Shown in pieces: positions 32,557-41,886 of a stretch of DNA of 64,000 bases. Position numbers and translations under genes: made by a program. The notes beneath the pieces are model-generated. The model saw only the letters and a program-made list of their open reading frames with translations, was not told the DNA's origin and ran no database searches. Each line of letters opens with the position of its first letter. Positions within the stretch are counted from its first letter, which is position 1. Source of the DNA: Gracilimonas sp965227785 (GTDB lineage Bacteria; Bacteroidota; Rhodothermia; Balneolales; Balneolaceae); the NCBI RefSeq assembly GCF_965227785.1, contig NZ_OZ245785.1, forward strand, positions 992,001 through 1,056,000, read 5' to 3'.

Positions 32557-34416
32557 CTACTTTTCCGGCATGTCCGATACTGTTTCAAGGTATCCGTGTT
32601 GCAGGTAAAACTCTTCAAGTCCCTTCACTATTTGTTCGGCTATCTTTTGCTGAAAGTCCGGATCGATCAGTAATATTTCCTCTTCCGGGTTGGAGATAAA
32701 TGCTGTTTCAACAAGCACGTTTGGAAACTCAATCGGTGCATTCAGGGAGAAATTAAAACTACCGGTTAACCCGTAATCTTTAAAGCCAAGTTCCAGCATC
32801 TTGTCGTACATAATAGAAGCCAGTGGCTTAAAGGCGATGTGCTTATAAAAAGAACCGGTTCCTTTAATATCGAGTGGATCACTGCCATACCCAATGGAAT
32901 TGGTGTGAATACTTACCAGCAAATCGGCATCTTCTTCAAGAGTAATTTCCTTTCTCTCGCTCATATACACATAGCTGTCATCAGTTCGGGGCAGCACTAC
33001 CTTAGCTCCTCTTTCCTCCAAAAGCTCTTTTACCAGATAAGACAGTTGCAGAGTCACGTCTTTCTCAAGGTTTCCGGCCGCTCCTAAAGAACCCCGGTTG
33101 TCCCCGCCATGACCTGCGTCAACTGAGATGGTTCTGCCATCGAGCGGACTGTTGAAATTGGTTACAACGGGAGGCCTTTTCACCTCAACATTTAGTTGGG
33201 AGCCCCAGCCATAGCCCACGGTATATCCCCAGTTTTGGCTGTGATTCAGCTCAATCTCCAGCCGGAATCGATCATCCTCAACCTGATTCCAGGTTACATT
33301 CCTGATGCCCTGAGAGCTTCGGTGCTTAATCTTCCAGTTGGTGTTGGAAGTCGCTCCAAATACATCCACGATAATTACATTTGGGTCCAGCTCCTGATAG
33401 GTAATATACGGTAGCTTCTCGGAGAGTGTTAGCGTAATCATGTCTGATTTATCTCTGCCTGACACCCTGATATTTCCGGTAAGCGATGATGCCGGGGAAG
33501 CGTATTCACTTTTCAGTTCAACAAACCGAACCGGAATCCAGGCACTCAGGCTTTTGGACAGCTGAACCCGGTAATTATCTGCTTTGCGGCCATTTATGTT
33601 CAGCTTCACGCCCGGTTCAAGCAAGCCATAACGTGCCCCACCGAGTCGGTCGGTACCCATACCGATGTTCAGGTATGCATTTTCATCCGTTACCTCTGCC
33701 ACACGTGGAAAGCCGTTAAAACTAACCGTGTACTCGCTTTTCTTTTTTTCATACCCGAACAATCCTTTCTTCATTTTAAAAGTAATGTGTTTGTCGAGTA
33801 CCTTATCTCCCGGCTTTACGGTATAGCTGCCTCTGTAGAGTCCTTCGATTCCGGCAATCTCCTCGGGCACCTCTTTCATGGGAATATCATTTTTGAAGTA
33901 ATCAATATTGAAACCCACTTCTTTCCCGGGCGTACCCAGAAATTGTACGTCCAGTGTTTCTCCGGTTATCAGCCAAAGCTCGCTGGTAGGCTTCATCAGC
34001 CGGTCCGAAATTACATTTCCTTTGGTATCAATCGGCTCGGGAGCTTCCGGGCGCACCAGGTACATGGTTTTGGTTAATTCCTCTCCATTCAGTTCTACTC
34101 TGAACTCTATTTCAGTTGTGTCTGCCCGGTGTTCCATCATATCAATAAACGCGCCGCTTTCATACACCTTCACCGGCCTGCCGTTTATATATGCATTTGC
34201 AGCAGGATTGGTATTAGCGGCAACCCGATACCTGGAATAGCTATAGGTAACCGTATCGGTTTCCGGAATTACGATATTCAGATAAAGAGAGTCGCTTACG
34301 GCTTCAGTAGTATCGGCTTGAACCGAATCTACCTTCACTGAGTCCACCTGGGCGGACAGGTTGTGCGGTAATAATTGTACAATCAGAAATGCAGCTAACA
34401 GACTTAAATACTTCAT
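32557..34416 (-). CDS. Periplasmic N-acetylmuramoyl-L-alanine amidase (AmiC-like)
   Basis: A 619-aa exported amidase. Signal peptide LSLLAAFLIVQLLPHNLSAQ; a long N-terminal region (about 40-400) of beta-rich, AMIN-like sequence that may bind wall or membrane partners; and a C-terminal Amidase_3 domain (about 425-605) with zinc ligands His in VDAGHGG, Glu in NLEKDVT, His in VSIHTNS and the catalytic Glu in VETAFIS. It removes stem peptides from MurNAc. Its ATG lies only 3 bases after the stop of the NamZ gene, so the two are co-transcribed and probably act on the same substrate in the periplasm. Confidence 0.92.
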   Translation of the reverse strand: MKYLSLLAAFLIVQLLPHNLSAQVDSVKVDSVQADTTEAVSDSLYLNIVIPETDTVTYSYSRYRVAANTNPAANAYINGRPVKVYESGAFIDMMEHRADTTEIEFRVELNGEELTKTMYLVRPEAPEPIDTKGNVISDRLMKPTSELWLITGETLDVQFLGTPGKEVGFNIDYFKNDIPMKEVPEEIAGIEGLYRGSYTVKPGDKVLDKHITFKMKKGLFGYEKKKSEYTVSFNGFPRVAEVTDENAYLNIGMGTDRLGGARYGLLEPGVKLNINGRKADNYRVQLSKSLSAWIPVRFVELKSEYASPASSLTGNIRVSGRDKSDMITLTLSEKLPYITYQELDPNVIIVDVFGATSNTNWKIKHRSSQGIRNVTWNQVEDDRFRLEIELNHSQNWGYTVGYGWGSQLNVEVKRPPVVTNFNSPLDGRTISVDAGHGGDNRGSLGAAGNLEKDVTLQLSYLVKELLEERGAKVVLPRTDDSYVYMSERKEITLEEDADLLVSIHTNSIGYGSDPLDIKGTGSFYKHIAFKPLASIMYDKMLELGFKDYGLTGSFNFSLNAPIEFPNVLVETAFISNPEEEILLIDPDFQQKIAEQIVKGLEEFYLQHGYLETVSDMPEK

Positions 34417-34419
34417 GAA

Positions 34420-35688
34420 TTACTTGTATAGATAATAGTTTTGTGATTTCTCTGTGAAGGAGGAAACATCTTTGGAGAGGTAATCAGAGATGTCTGAAAC
34501 CTTATAATTCTGGCTGAACCGCTTCCGTATTTGATCGGTTCCGGTCACTTTCTCAAACATACTCCATCGGTTTTTACCCATTTCAAAAACATTCTTATCC
34601 GGGTACATTTCTTTGTGAACCTGCATAAACCAAAATTGCAGCTTCATTAAATGAGCCTGCGTGTAATCGCTGAAATGAATCTGAACTCCATGTAAGGTTT
34701 TTCCTTGATCCCTGCCATAGAAAGGTTTAAAAACAATCGGGCGAAATACCACACCCGGAATATCCAGAGCGTTCATACGGTCGGCAAGTTCCCCTTCATC
34801 AATCCACTCGGCGGCAAATACCTGGAATGGAAGCGTATAGCCAACTCCTTCGGAAAATACTCCCAGCTCACCCATTATGCCTGTAGCCACATAAAAGTAA
34901 GCTGAGTATTCATGAGGAATGTGCGGTGAAGTTGGCACCCATGGTAATCCCGTTTCATCAAAGGTCATAGATCGGTTCCAGCCTTCCATTTCCACCACGG
35001 TCAGGTCGCATTGCTTTCCATCAGCCAGCCAGCCTTCGTTGTTAATCATTTTAGCTACTTCGGCCGGAGTAAGTCCGTAGATATAGGGAACCGGGAACTG
35101 ACTCACAAAAGAAAAATATCCTTCTTCAACAATATTTCCTTCCACTTTTTTTCCGCCCAAGGGATTGGGACGATCCAGCACCACAAATTCAATATCATGC
35201 TCGGCAGCAGCTTCCATAGCCAGCCCCATGGTGCTTATGTACGTATAGGAACGAACGCCGATATCCTGAATGTCGTAAACAAGAACGTCCACATTCTCCA
35301 GCATTTCCGGAGTTGGCTTTCGGGTTGCTCCGTATAGTGAAAATACGGTTACACCGGTAGTTTCATCCACATAGGTATCAACCTTATCTCCGGCGGCAAA
35401 CTCACCTCTCACCCCATGTTCCGGCCCATATAAAGCTGTCAGTTCAACCCCCGGGGCATTGTAAATCAGATCGACCGTAGATACCAGCTCGGAATTGACT
35501 CCGGTGGCATTGGTAATCACCCCTACCCTTTTTCCTTTCAATAAATCGAAATTATTGTCAGCTAATACTTCAATTCCTGTTTTTACTTTGTTTGTATGCT
35601 GAGTGAAACCGGCAGTAGTAGCCAAAACACTCACCAGCAGAAGGAGCAGCACTTTTTTCATCATAATAAAGGGTGATCTTTTTTTCAT
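34420..35688 (-). CDS. namZ: Exo-beta-N-acetylmuramidase NamZ-like (DUF1343)
   Basis: A 422-aa exported DUF1343 protein. In Bacillus subtilis the homologue NamZ (YbbC) releases terminal MurNAc from peptidoglycan fragments after NagZ has removed GlcNAc. Family sequence is clear: TGIEVLADNNFDLLKGKRVGVITNATGV, LTALYGPEHGVRGE, VYDIQDIGVRSYTYIS, FVVLDRPNPLGG and LPWVPTSPHIP. A signal peptide (MMKKVLLLLLVSVLATTAGF) starts at Met9 (35664), which may be the true start. It is followed at once by an amidase gene and is divergent from NagZ with 87 bases between, so one control region may serve all three. Confidence 0.9.
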   Translation of the reverse strand: MKKRSPFIMMKKVLLLLLVSVLATTAGFTQHTNKVKTGIEVLADNNFDLLKGKRVGVITNATGVNSELVSTVDLIYNAPGVELTALYGPEHGVRGEFAAGDKVDTYVDETTGVTVFSLYGATRKPTPEMLENVDVLVYDIQDIGVRSYTYISTMGLAMEAAAEHDIEFVVLDRPNPLGGKKVEGNIVEEGYFSFVSQFPVPYIYGLTPAEVAKMINNEGWLADGKQCDLTVVEMEGWNRSMTFDETGLPWVPTSPHIPHEYSAYFYVATGIMGELGVFSEGVGYTLPFQVFAAEWIDEGELADRMNALDIPGVVFRPIVFKPFYGRDQGKTLHGVQIHFSDYTQAHLMKLQFWFMQVHKEMYPDKNVFEMGKNRWSMFEKVTGTDQIRKRFSQNYKVSDISDYLSKDVSSFTEKSQNYYLYK

Positions 35689-35775
35689 TTTAAGCTGTTG
35701 AAGTTATACATTCTCAACCTGAACTTCAGGCACGAATGATTACTACTTGTAAAAATTAGAAACCCCTTCAAACAT

Positions 35776-36837
35776 ATGCCCAACAACAACCTAAGCACCG
35801 TAAGCGAACTAAGTCTTAAAGAAAAAATCGGACAGCTTTTTTTAATGGGATTCCGGGGGAATGACATTTCCGAAGGTTCAGAGGTGCTGGACATGATTAA
35901 AGAACATAAGCCGGGCGGAGTTATTCTGTTTGATAAGGATATGGTCCACGACCAGCCGGTTCATAATATCAAATCGCCGGAGCAGGTTCGAAACCTTACA
36001 AAAGCTTTACAGGAAGCTTCCAAAACTCCCCTTTTGATTGGTATTGATCAGGAAGGCGGACTCATTAATCGACTGAAGCCTGAGTACGGATTCCCGGAAA
36101 CGATTTCTCACCAGAAGTTGGGAGAGAAAGATGAAACCGCATTTACCGAATCGCACTCCCGGCATATTGCCGCTATACTTTCCGATGCCGGTATCAACCT
36201 GAACTTTGCCCCGGTTCTAGATGTAAGTTCGAACCCCAATAGCTCCATCATAGCAAAGCGGGAACGATCATTTGGAAACTCACAGGATAAAGTAACCCGG
36301 CATGCACGTGCTTATATTCGAGGACATCAGCAAAAAAACATTCAAACCTGCTGCAAGCATTTTCCGGGCCACGGTAGTGCAGAAGGTGATACTCATGCTG
36401 GTTTTGTGGATGTGACGGATACATGGGATGAAAATGAGTTGGAGCCTTACAAAACACTGATTGATGAAGGGCTTTGCTCCATGATAATGACAGCCCATAT
36501 TTTCAACTCAAAGCTGGATAAAGAAATGCCGGCTACCCTTTCCGGTAATGTCTTGAATGATCTTTTGAGGAAAAAACTGAACTTTAGCGGGGTCATCATT
36601 TCTGATGATATGCAGATGAGGGCAATATCCGATCATTATTCCCTGAAAGAATCACTGGAAAAAGGATTAAAAGCCGGACTGGATATCTTTTGTTTTGGCA
36701 ACAATCTGCTCAAAGAACAGGTGGAACTTAAAGATTGTATTTCTGCCGTCGGGCAACTTGTTGAAGAAGGAAAAATATCTGAACAGAGAATTGATGAATC
36801 TGTTTCACGGATTTTGAAGATGAAGGAAAGATTTTAA
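35776..36837 (+). CDS. nagZ: Beta-N-acetylhexosaminidase NagZ (GH3)
   Basis: A 353-aa GH3 enzyme without signal peptide, so cytoplasmic, expected to cleave GlcNAc from GlcNAc-MurNAc or anhydroMurNAc peptides during wall recycling. Visible are LIGIDQEGGLINRL, KHFPGHG (194-200), the Asp-His dyad GDTH (Asp205, His207) and nucleophile Asp277 in IISDDMQM. Length matches NagZ. It is divergent from namZ and convergent with the GlcNAc-kinase-like gene, 19 bases away. NagZ, NamZ and an amidase also cluster in the Bacillus subtilis murein-salvage operon, which supports the pathway call. The secreted GH3 at 16518 is a paralogue. Confidence 0.93.
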   Translation: MPNNNLSTVSELSLKEKIGQLFLMGFRGNDISEGSEVLDMIKEHKPGGVILFDKDMVHDQPVHNIKSPEQVRNLTKALQEASKTPLLIGIDQEGGLINRLKPEYGFPETISHQKLGEKDETAFTESHSRHIAAILSDAGINLNFAPVLDVSSNPNSSIIAKRERSFGNSQDKVTRHARAYIRGHQQKNIQTCCKHFPGHGSAEGDTHAGFVDVTDTWDENELEPYKTLIDEGLCSMIMTAHIFNSKLDKEMPATLSGNVLNDLLRKKLNFSGVIISDDMQMRAISDHYSLKESLEKGLKAGLDIFCFGNNLLKEQVELKDCISAVGQLVEEGKISEQRIDESVSRILKMKERF

Positions 36838-36856
36838 ACCCTCACCCGTGACGCTT

Positions 36857-37711
36857 TCAGGAATTGGATTTTACCAGATGGTTTTCCACCAGTTGTTCAA
36901 TCGGTTTTCGGACGATGATGCTCAGCTTAAGCCCTCTTTCCGATAAAACGCTTTCAAGGGTATCACGGTGAATTGCGGCAATAGATCCTACAAAACCAAT
37001 ATCTTTCCCGGTCAAATCCCCGAAGTAAGCCAGCTGCTTATCAGCAAAATCCTCAAAACCGCTGCGTACAATATTCTTGATAAAATCATGATCAGCAAAA
37101 TTGCCCAACAGATGTGAAAAAGACGCAACAAACCGATTTCCATTCGGCTTTTTATACACCATTTCCAGGATGTTGTCGAGCCTCATATCGTGGCGTTGCT
37201 CAAGTTCATTTCTCAGATCTTCGGGCATAATGTTGTAGTAGTAACTTCTCAAAATCCGCTTTCCAAAATAACCGCCGGAGCCTTCATCGCCCAGGGTGAA
37301 CCCTAAAGAAGGGATATTGTCAACGATCTTCTTCCCATCATAAATGCAGGAATTAGATCCGGTTCCCAGAATGCAAGCCACTCCCGGCTTATCCCAGAAA
37401 CAGGCCTTGGCAGCTGCCAAAAGATCCGTATCTACCTTAATTTCAGCATTACTGAAACAGGCAGCTATCCCTTTTCTGACGACTTCCTTGCTCTTCTCAG
37501 TCCCGCAGCCAGCTCCATAAAAATAGATTTTATCGATAGGTTTATTTTCCAAGACCTGAGCCAGACCTTCGTCAATAGCCGTAATAAGTTGCTCGAGCGA
37601 CATGAAATAGGGGTTCAATCCATCAGTGTGGAAATACTCTTTATGTCCTTCTTCATCTACTAAAATCCATTCCGTTTTGGTGGAGCCGCTATCTGCTATC
37701 AGTATGTTCAT
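36857..37711 (-). CDS. BadF/BcrA-family sugar kinase (GlcNAc kinase-like)
   Basis: A 284-aa cytoplasmic ASKHA-fold kinase of the BadF/BadG family that includes N-acetylglucosamine kinases and the MurNAc/GlcNAc kinase MurK. ATP-binding motifs are DSGSTKTEW (7-15), GTGSNSC in the middle, and LGDEGSGGYFGKRIL. It should phosphorylate GlcNAc or MurNAc released by NagZ, NamZ or the secreted hexosaminidase, giving the 6-phosphate or 1-phosphate; which sugar and which position cannot be read from sequence. The neighbourhood (nagZ, namZ, amidase) supports amino-sugar salvage. It is divergent from the HGSNAT-like acyltransferase gene. Confidence 0.85.
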   Translation of the reverse strand: MNILIADSGSTKTEWILVDEEGHKEYFHTDGLNPYFMSLEQLITAIDEGLAQVLENKPIDKIYFYGAGCGTEKSKEVVRKGIAACFSNAEIKVDTDLLAAAKACFWDKPGVACILGTGSNSCIYDGKKIVDNIPSLGFTLGDEGSGGYFGKRILRSYYYNIMPEDLRNELEQRHDMRLDNILEMVYKKPNGNRFVASFSHLLGNFADHDFIKNIVRSGFEDFADKQLAYFGDLTGKDIGFVGSIAAIHRDTLESVLSERGLKLSIIVRKPIEQLVENHLVKSNS

Positions 37712-37811
37712 TCATCTATTTTAATTGATTGGAGCGAAGATACTTAACACATTATTGCATTACCACTTTGGTTACTTTTTTTATACTATTGCCGTTCACA
37801 AAATATTCTCT

Positions 37812-38972
37812 ATGACTACTCTAAGCGGAATTTCTTCAGGCAAACGGCTGGTCTCTCTCGACTTTTTCAGAGGAGCTACCGTAGCTGCTATGATTTTAGT
37901 AAACAACCCCGGATCATGGTCTCACATATACGGACCTTTAAAACATGCAGCCTGGCATGGCTGGACGCCAACTGACCTCATTTTTCCCTTTTTCTTATTT
38001 ATTGTTGGTGTTTCCATAGTGCTGGCTTTCACCAAAGCGAGGGCCAAAGGTGCTGAGGATTCTGATTTACTGAGAAAGACTCTTATCAGAGCTGCCAAGA
38101 TTTTCGGACTCGGTCTTGCCCTTTCCGCTTTCCCGTACCTCACATTTATCCCCGACTTCGGACTTCATCAAAACCTGATTGACATTCGAATCCCCGGGGT
38201 TCTGCAGCGAATTGCCATCTGCTACGCCGTGGGTGCTTTCCTTTTTCTTTACACCAAACCCAAAACTCAAATGCTTACGCTGGGCGGGCTTTTAATCGGT
38301 TACTGGATTCTGATGATGGCCATACCGGTTCCTGGTTACGGAGCAGGTGCCATTGATACCGCAGAAGGAAATCTTGCAGCCTACATCGATCAGCTATTGC
38401 TATCCGGCCATATGTGGAAGACGAACTGGGATCCGGAAGGCTTGTTGAGTACCCTTCCCGCTATTGGAACTACCCTGATTGGAATCTGGACGGGAAGAAT
38501 GCTGATGCGTGATAAAGAATCCGAATCATCACGAACCTTACAATTTTTCGTTTGGGGTTTTATTCTGATTATTCTCGGGTACACCTGGAGCTGGATTTTC
38601 CCTATTAATAAAAACATCTGGACCAGTTCTTACACTTTATTTACCGGTGGACAGGCCATGTGTATTTTCGGGCTTTGCTATTGGTTTATTGATGTAAAAG
38701 AGAAACAGCGATTTACCGATTGGGGTGTTGCTTATGGTATCAATGCCATTACCGTTTTCTTTTTAAGCGGAGTGATTGCCCGTATTTTCAATATGATTCG
38801 ATTTACCTATGGTGGTGAAAGCTATACGCTGAAGGGCTGGATTTATGAGGTGGTTCTCAGCTCCATTGCCTCCCCCATCAATGCTTCACTTCTTTATGCC
38901 ATCATGTGGATTATCCTCTTTTACCTGCTTGCTGCCTGGATGAAGAAGAAAAAAATCATCATCAAGGTTTAG
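37812..38972 (+). CDS. HGSNAT-like membrane acyltransferase (DUF5009/COG4299)
   Basis: A 386-aa polytopic inner-membrane protein related to heparan-alpha-glucosaminide N-acetyltransferase. I chose ATG 37812; the 29-codon extension upstream begins with TTG and has no family sequence. Typical features are KRLVSLDFFRGATVAAMILVNNPG, HAAWHGWTPTDLIFPFFLFIVG and a late NAITVFFLSGVIAR, with about ten membrane segments. The human enzyme moves acetyl from acetyl-CoA across the membrane to glucosamine; bacterial homologues are poorly known. Next to GlcNAc-processing enzymes it may acetylate amino sugars in or on the wall. It is a single gene divergent from the kinase. Confidence 0.85.
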   Translation: MTTLSGISSGKRLVSLDFFRGATVAAMILVNNPGSWSHIYGPLKHAAWHGWTPTDLIFPFFLFIVGVSIVLAFTKARAKGAEDSDLLRKTLIRAAKIFGLGLALSAFPYLTFIPDFGLHQNLIDIRIPGVLQRIAICYAVGAFLFLYTKPKTQMLTLGGLLIGYWILMMAIPVPGYGAGAIDTAEGNLAAYIDQLLLSGHMWKTNWDPEGLLSTLPAIGTTLIGIWTGRMLMRDKESESSRTLQFFVWGFILIILGYTWSWIFPINKNIWTSSYTLFTGGQAMCIFGLCYWFIDVKEKQRFTDWGVAYGINAITVFFLSGVIARIFNMIRFTYGGESYTLKGWIYEVVLSSIASPINASLLYAIMWIILFYLLAAWMKKKKIIIKV

Positions 38973-38980
38973 TTTAAACT

Positions 38981-39153
38981 CATTATTGCGAAATAATAAG
39001 CGACCTTATGTAGCAAACACTGTGGCAAGTTAAGGGAAGAACCGATATCAACGCGTCCTTCTCCTTATGGAAGGAGAAGACAGAAGAGGTCGGAAGTCTT
39101 GGCGAGCTCCTTTGTACTAAAGAATAAATTCGGTCTACAACTTCAGCAATGAC
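38981..39153. repeat. Degenerate palindromic repeats
   Basis: The gap after the acyltransferase gene has ATTATT/AATAAT around GCGA (38982-38997), a perfect 9-bp inverted repeat CTTCTCCTT / AAGGAGAAG (39058-39079) and a terminal GCAATGAC (39146-39153). The outer parts recall the CGTCATTGC...GCGATGACG element at 41717, so this may be an eroded copy. Confidence 0.4.
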
Positions 39154-39189
39154 ATAATAGTTTTTACTTCTTCTTATCTCGAAATCAAT

Positions 39190-41625
39190 TTACTTGATAA
39201 GCATCATTTTGCGGGAAATGCTTGTCTCGTTGGCAGAAAGCCGGTAGAGATATAATCCGGATGAAAGTTGCCCGGCATCAAAACTCACGGTGTAGTTTCC
39301 TGCACTCATCCTTTTGTCTACCAGGGAAGTAACCTTTCGCCCAAGTACATCATAGACGTCCAGATTCACTTTGCCTGCATTCGGAATGCGAAATGAAATG
39401 TTGGTGGTAGGATTAAACGGGTTTGGGTAATTCTGGTTCAGCGATATCTCATTCGGAACTTCAGAATCCCCGGTTCTTTCATTAGACACCACGGTTCGGT
39501 TGGGATATACTACTTCGAGATTATCCAGAAAAATGGCTCCGGTGTATCTTTCACCATTTTGCTGATCAGATGCCAGCTTGATGCCTATCTTTTTAATGGT
39601 GATTGGATAGTAGAAACTGCTAAACGGATCAACCGGGGTAATATCACTTGTGAGTGCCGGATAGATTTCAAATTCGGTGTTCTCAGCCCACTTCTTAACC
39701 CGGACGGTAAATAATTCACCGTTGTTATCTACCAGTTCCAGTTCAATCAAATGCTTTTTTCCATCAGTCCTGGCATCAAGGTTGATAGAATCCGGCACAC
39801 CAAAAACCGGGATATCCGTTTCCAGATAGGCCCATATATTCGGATCATTGTCATATACAAATTCATAACCCAAACGAATAGCATGTGACCCTTCAGTAAA
39901 TGTACTGTCAACCAGAGTAAGCGTGGAAGTTTGCAGGTCTATATTTTCTCCGCTGAGCGACCAGTCTTCAATATCCTCAAACCCGCTGATGGTTTGAATT
40001 CCTCCTCCAATTTGAACCTCAACCTCCGTCGTATCAGAAATACCATCATAGGTTCCGATTACCGAGGTGGTTCCTTCTGATTTACCGATAAACGTTCCAT
40101 CAATAACCTCACCTACTTCCTCACTACCCACTTGCCAGCTAATGTTCGAATTACTTACACCCCGTTTTTGCCCGTCAAAATCGTAGGACTCATTAAAAAA
40201 GTTAAACTCATACGAACTGTCCGTAACCGCATATTTGGGGAAAAGGGCGAACTCTGTAATTCCTTTCACAATAACCATCGCTGTGTCTTTCATTCCCTCA
40301 TAATCGACATACACATAACCGGTATCGGGAGCATTACCAGCTGTAAAGTTACCCTCACTGTCGATAGTGGCATTAAAGTTTTCACTTAAAGTGTAGCTCA
40401 GTTTCTGAGGGTCCAGCTCAACAGGATAGTAATTCTCATCACTTCCACGAGCTGTAAATGTGAAGGTATTACCCCTGTATAACTTTTTGAATGCAGGGTC
40501 GATCTTTAAATGCTCCAGAACGCCCATTTTCTCCTTTGATGATACCACCATCAGGGCATTAGCCACGGCTCGCTCTCCGCTTCCGTCAGACGGATCATTG
40601 ACAACCTGATTATGAACAACCATAGTGGTAGAACCGCCCCCATCAAGATTCAAAGCATTTTGCACCCCGAATCTTTTCATGAACTCGCCCATTTCGGTCA
40701 GAGTCATACCGGCACTGGAGCTTTGCCGACCATCTACCGTCATCAAATACAATTTTGTTGAATCAGCATTAAAACCAACCGCCGTTCTGGGATGTCGCTC
40801 CGGCCAGTCGCCCTCATTATTCCCATCATTCAGAAATTTACCCCGCCCGCCAACAACTTCTTTGATATTATCGAAACCGGGCATCAGTTGGTGATGTACA
40901 ACTACGGTATCTCCGGCTTCAAAACCATCCAGAATAGTCTTGGAAGTTCCATGACCTGATAGCACAAAAGTAGAATCTGAAAGGAGCGCATCGCCGGCAG
41001 TTGACTTCTCCTTTACAACCGCTCTTACTTCTCCGTTTACCACCCATTCATCCAAAGCGGTTAAGATAAGTTCGGTGCCAAACTCGTTGGTTCCAGTCGA
41101 AGCTCCAAAATAGTGATTGTAATAAACCAGCGCATCCGCAGTTCTGCTCTGATTTACGCCCGTGATATCATACTCACTCCCAACATGAGATAGTGTACCC
41201 GTGTAAGTAGTTGGATTGATAAAAACCTTTTTCTCTTTGGTATATCCAAATACATCTCTGCTAATGGGCTTTTTTATGATCTCCCCCTTAATCACCTGAG
41301 CATTGGTTGGATTCCCTCCTCCATAAAAATCACCGTTTACCGCAGCAATAACCTGATGGCCTTCATAGGATTTCCGTTCCGTCATCGAACTTGTTCGTTC
41401 ATACCCGCCAAATGTATCCTGCGCCTTAACCGTCTCCAGCTTGGTATCCGGGCGAGTCAAATCCACTTCAACCACATCAAAAGTCCATGGAACCGATGGA
41501 GCTTCAATGGTATAATGATACATGCCATCCCCGATTTGCTGAACACTCAGAGTGTCATACTTAATCTGGGCAAAACTTGTTATAGAACACAGGACGAGGG
41601 TAATGAACAGTATCGATTTCTTCAT
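39190..41625 (-). CDS. Secreted NAGPA-type phosphodiester glycosidase with T9SS tail
   Basis: An 811-aa surface protein. Signal peptide ILFITLVLCSITSFAQ; then a phosphodiester glycosidase (NAGPA/DUF2233) domain, about 60-365, like the human 'uncovering enzyme' that removes GlcNAc from phosphodiesters: AAVNGDFYGGGNPTNAQVI, HPRTAVGFNADSTKLYL, VDGRQ and NALNLDGGGSTTMVV are visible. The middle contains Ig-like (Big_2-type) beta domains, then a carbohydrate-binding-like region starting FEDIEDWSLSGENI, and a T9SS type A domain from about 730 (NYPNPFNPTTNI). It is last in the minus-strand surface cluster, after the Tat phosphoesterase. It may strip phosphodiester-linked sugars from polymers or teichoic-type glycans. 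Confidence 0.9.
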   Translation of the reverse strand: MKKSILFITLVLCSITSFAQIKYDTLSVQQIGDGMYHYTIEAPSVPWTFDVVEVDLTRPDTKLETVKAQDTFGGYERTSSMTERKSYEGHQVIAAVNGDFYGGGNPTNAQVIKGEIIKKPISRDVFGYTKEKKVFINPTTYTGTLSHVGSEYDITGVNQSRTADALVYYNHYFGASTGTNEFGTELILTALDEWVVNGEVRAVVKEKSTAGDALLSDSTFVLSGHGTSKTILDGFEAGDTVVVHHQLMPGFDNIKEVVGGRGKFLNDGNNEGDWPERHPRTAVGFNADSTKLYLMTVDGRQSSSAGMTLTEMGEFMKRFGVQNALNLDGGGSTTMVVHNQVVNDPSDGSGERAVANALMVVSSKEKMGVLEHLKIDPAFKKLYRGNTFTFTARGSDENYYPVELDPQKLSYTLSENFNATIDSEGNFTAGNAPDTGYVYVDYEGMKDTAMVIVKGITEFALFPKYAVTDSSYEFNFFNESYDFDGQKRGVSNSNISWQVGSEEVGEVIDGTFIGKSEGTTSVIGTYDGISDTTEVEVQIGGGIQTISGFEDIEDWSLSGENIDLQTSTLTLVDSTFTEGSHAIRLGYEFVYDNDPNIWAYLETDIPVFGVPDSINLDARTDGKKHLIELELVDNNGELFTVRVKKWAENTEFEIYPALTSDITPVDPFSSFYYPITIKKIGIKLASDQQNGERYTGAIFLDNLEVVYPNRTVVSNERTGDSEVPNEISLNQNYPNPFNPTTNISFRIPNAGKVNLDVYDVLGRKVTSLVDKRMSAGNYTVSFDAGQLSSGLYLYRLSANETSISRKMMLIK

Positions 41626-41716
41626 AGCTGATAGATGTTAAATTGAATAATAAAGCGGGAAATAGACTTTCAGGAATTCTGAAATTAAAAGTTAAGTTGG
41701 TTCAATACTAAACAAT

Positions 41717-41871
41717 CGTCATTGCTAGGAGCCCGTTGATTCTAATTTATGGCTGGGATGCATTACGACGCGGCAATCTCTATGAACCGACATCCCAAAT
41801 AAGTCAAGGGGATCGCTTCGTCGTCAGGCAGGTGAGCCCTGATTCAACATATGATTCTTCTCGCGATGACG
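41717..41871. repeat. 155-bp nested inverted repeat (CGTCATTGC family)
   Basis: The ends CGTCATTGC (41717-41725) and GCGATGACG (41863-41871) are inverted with one mismatch. Inside, ACGACGCGGCAATCTC (about 41764-41779) and GGGATCGCTTCGTCGT (about 41809-41824) form a second imperfect pair. This is the layout of a well-known interspersed palindromic repeat seen in many unrelated bacteria (beginning CGTCATTGCGAGG). It has no coding content and would give a long hairpin between the phosphoesterase and the glycosidase genes. Confidence 0.75.
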
Positions 41872-41886
41872 GTCATTCTTCTTTCT

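Noticed and set aside
37725..37811. 29-codon N-terminal extension of the HGSNAT-like protein
   Set aside because: It begins with TTG and lacks family sequence; ATG 37812 places the conserved SLDFFRG motif at the usual distance from the N-terminus.
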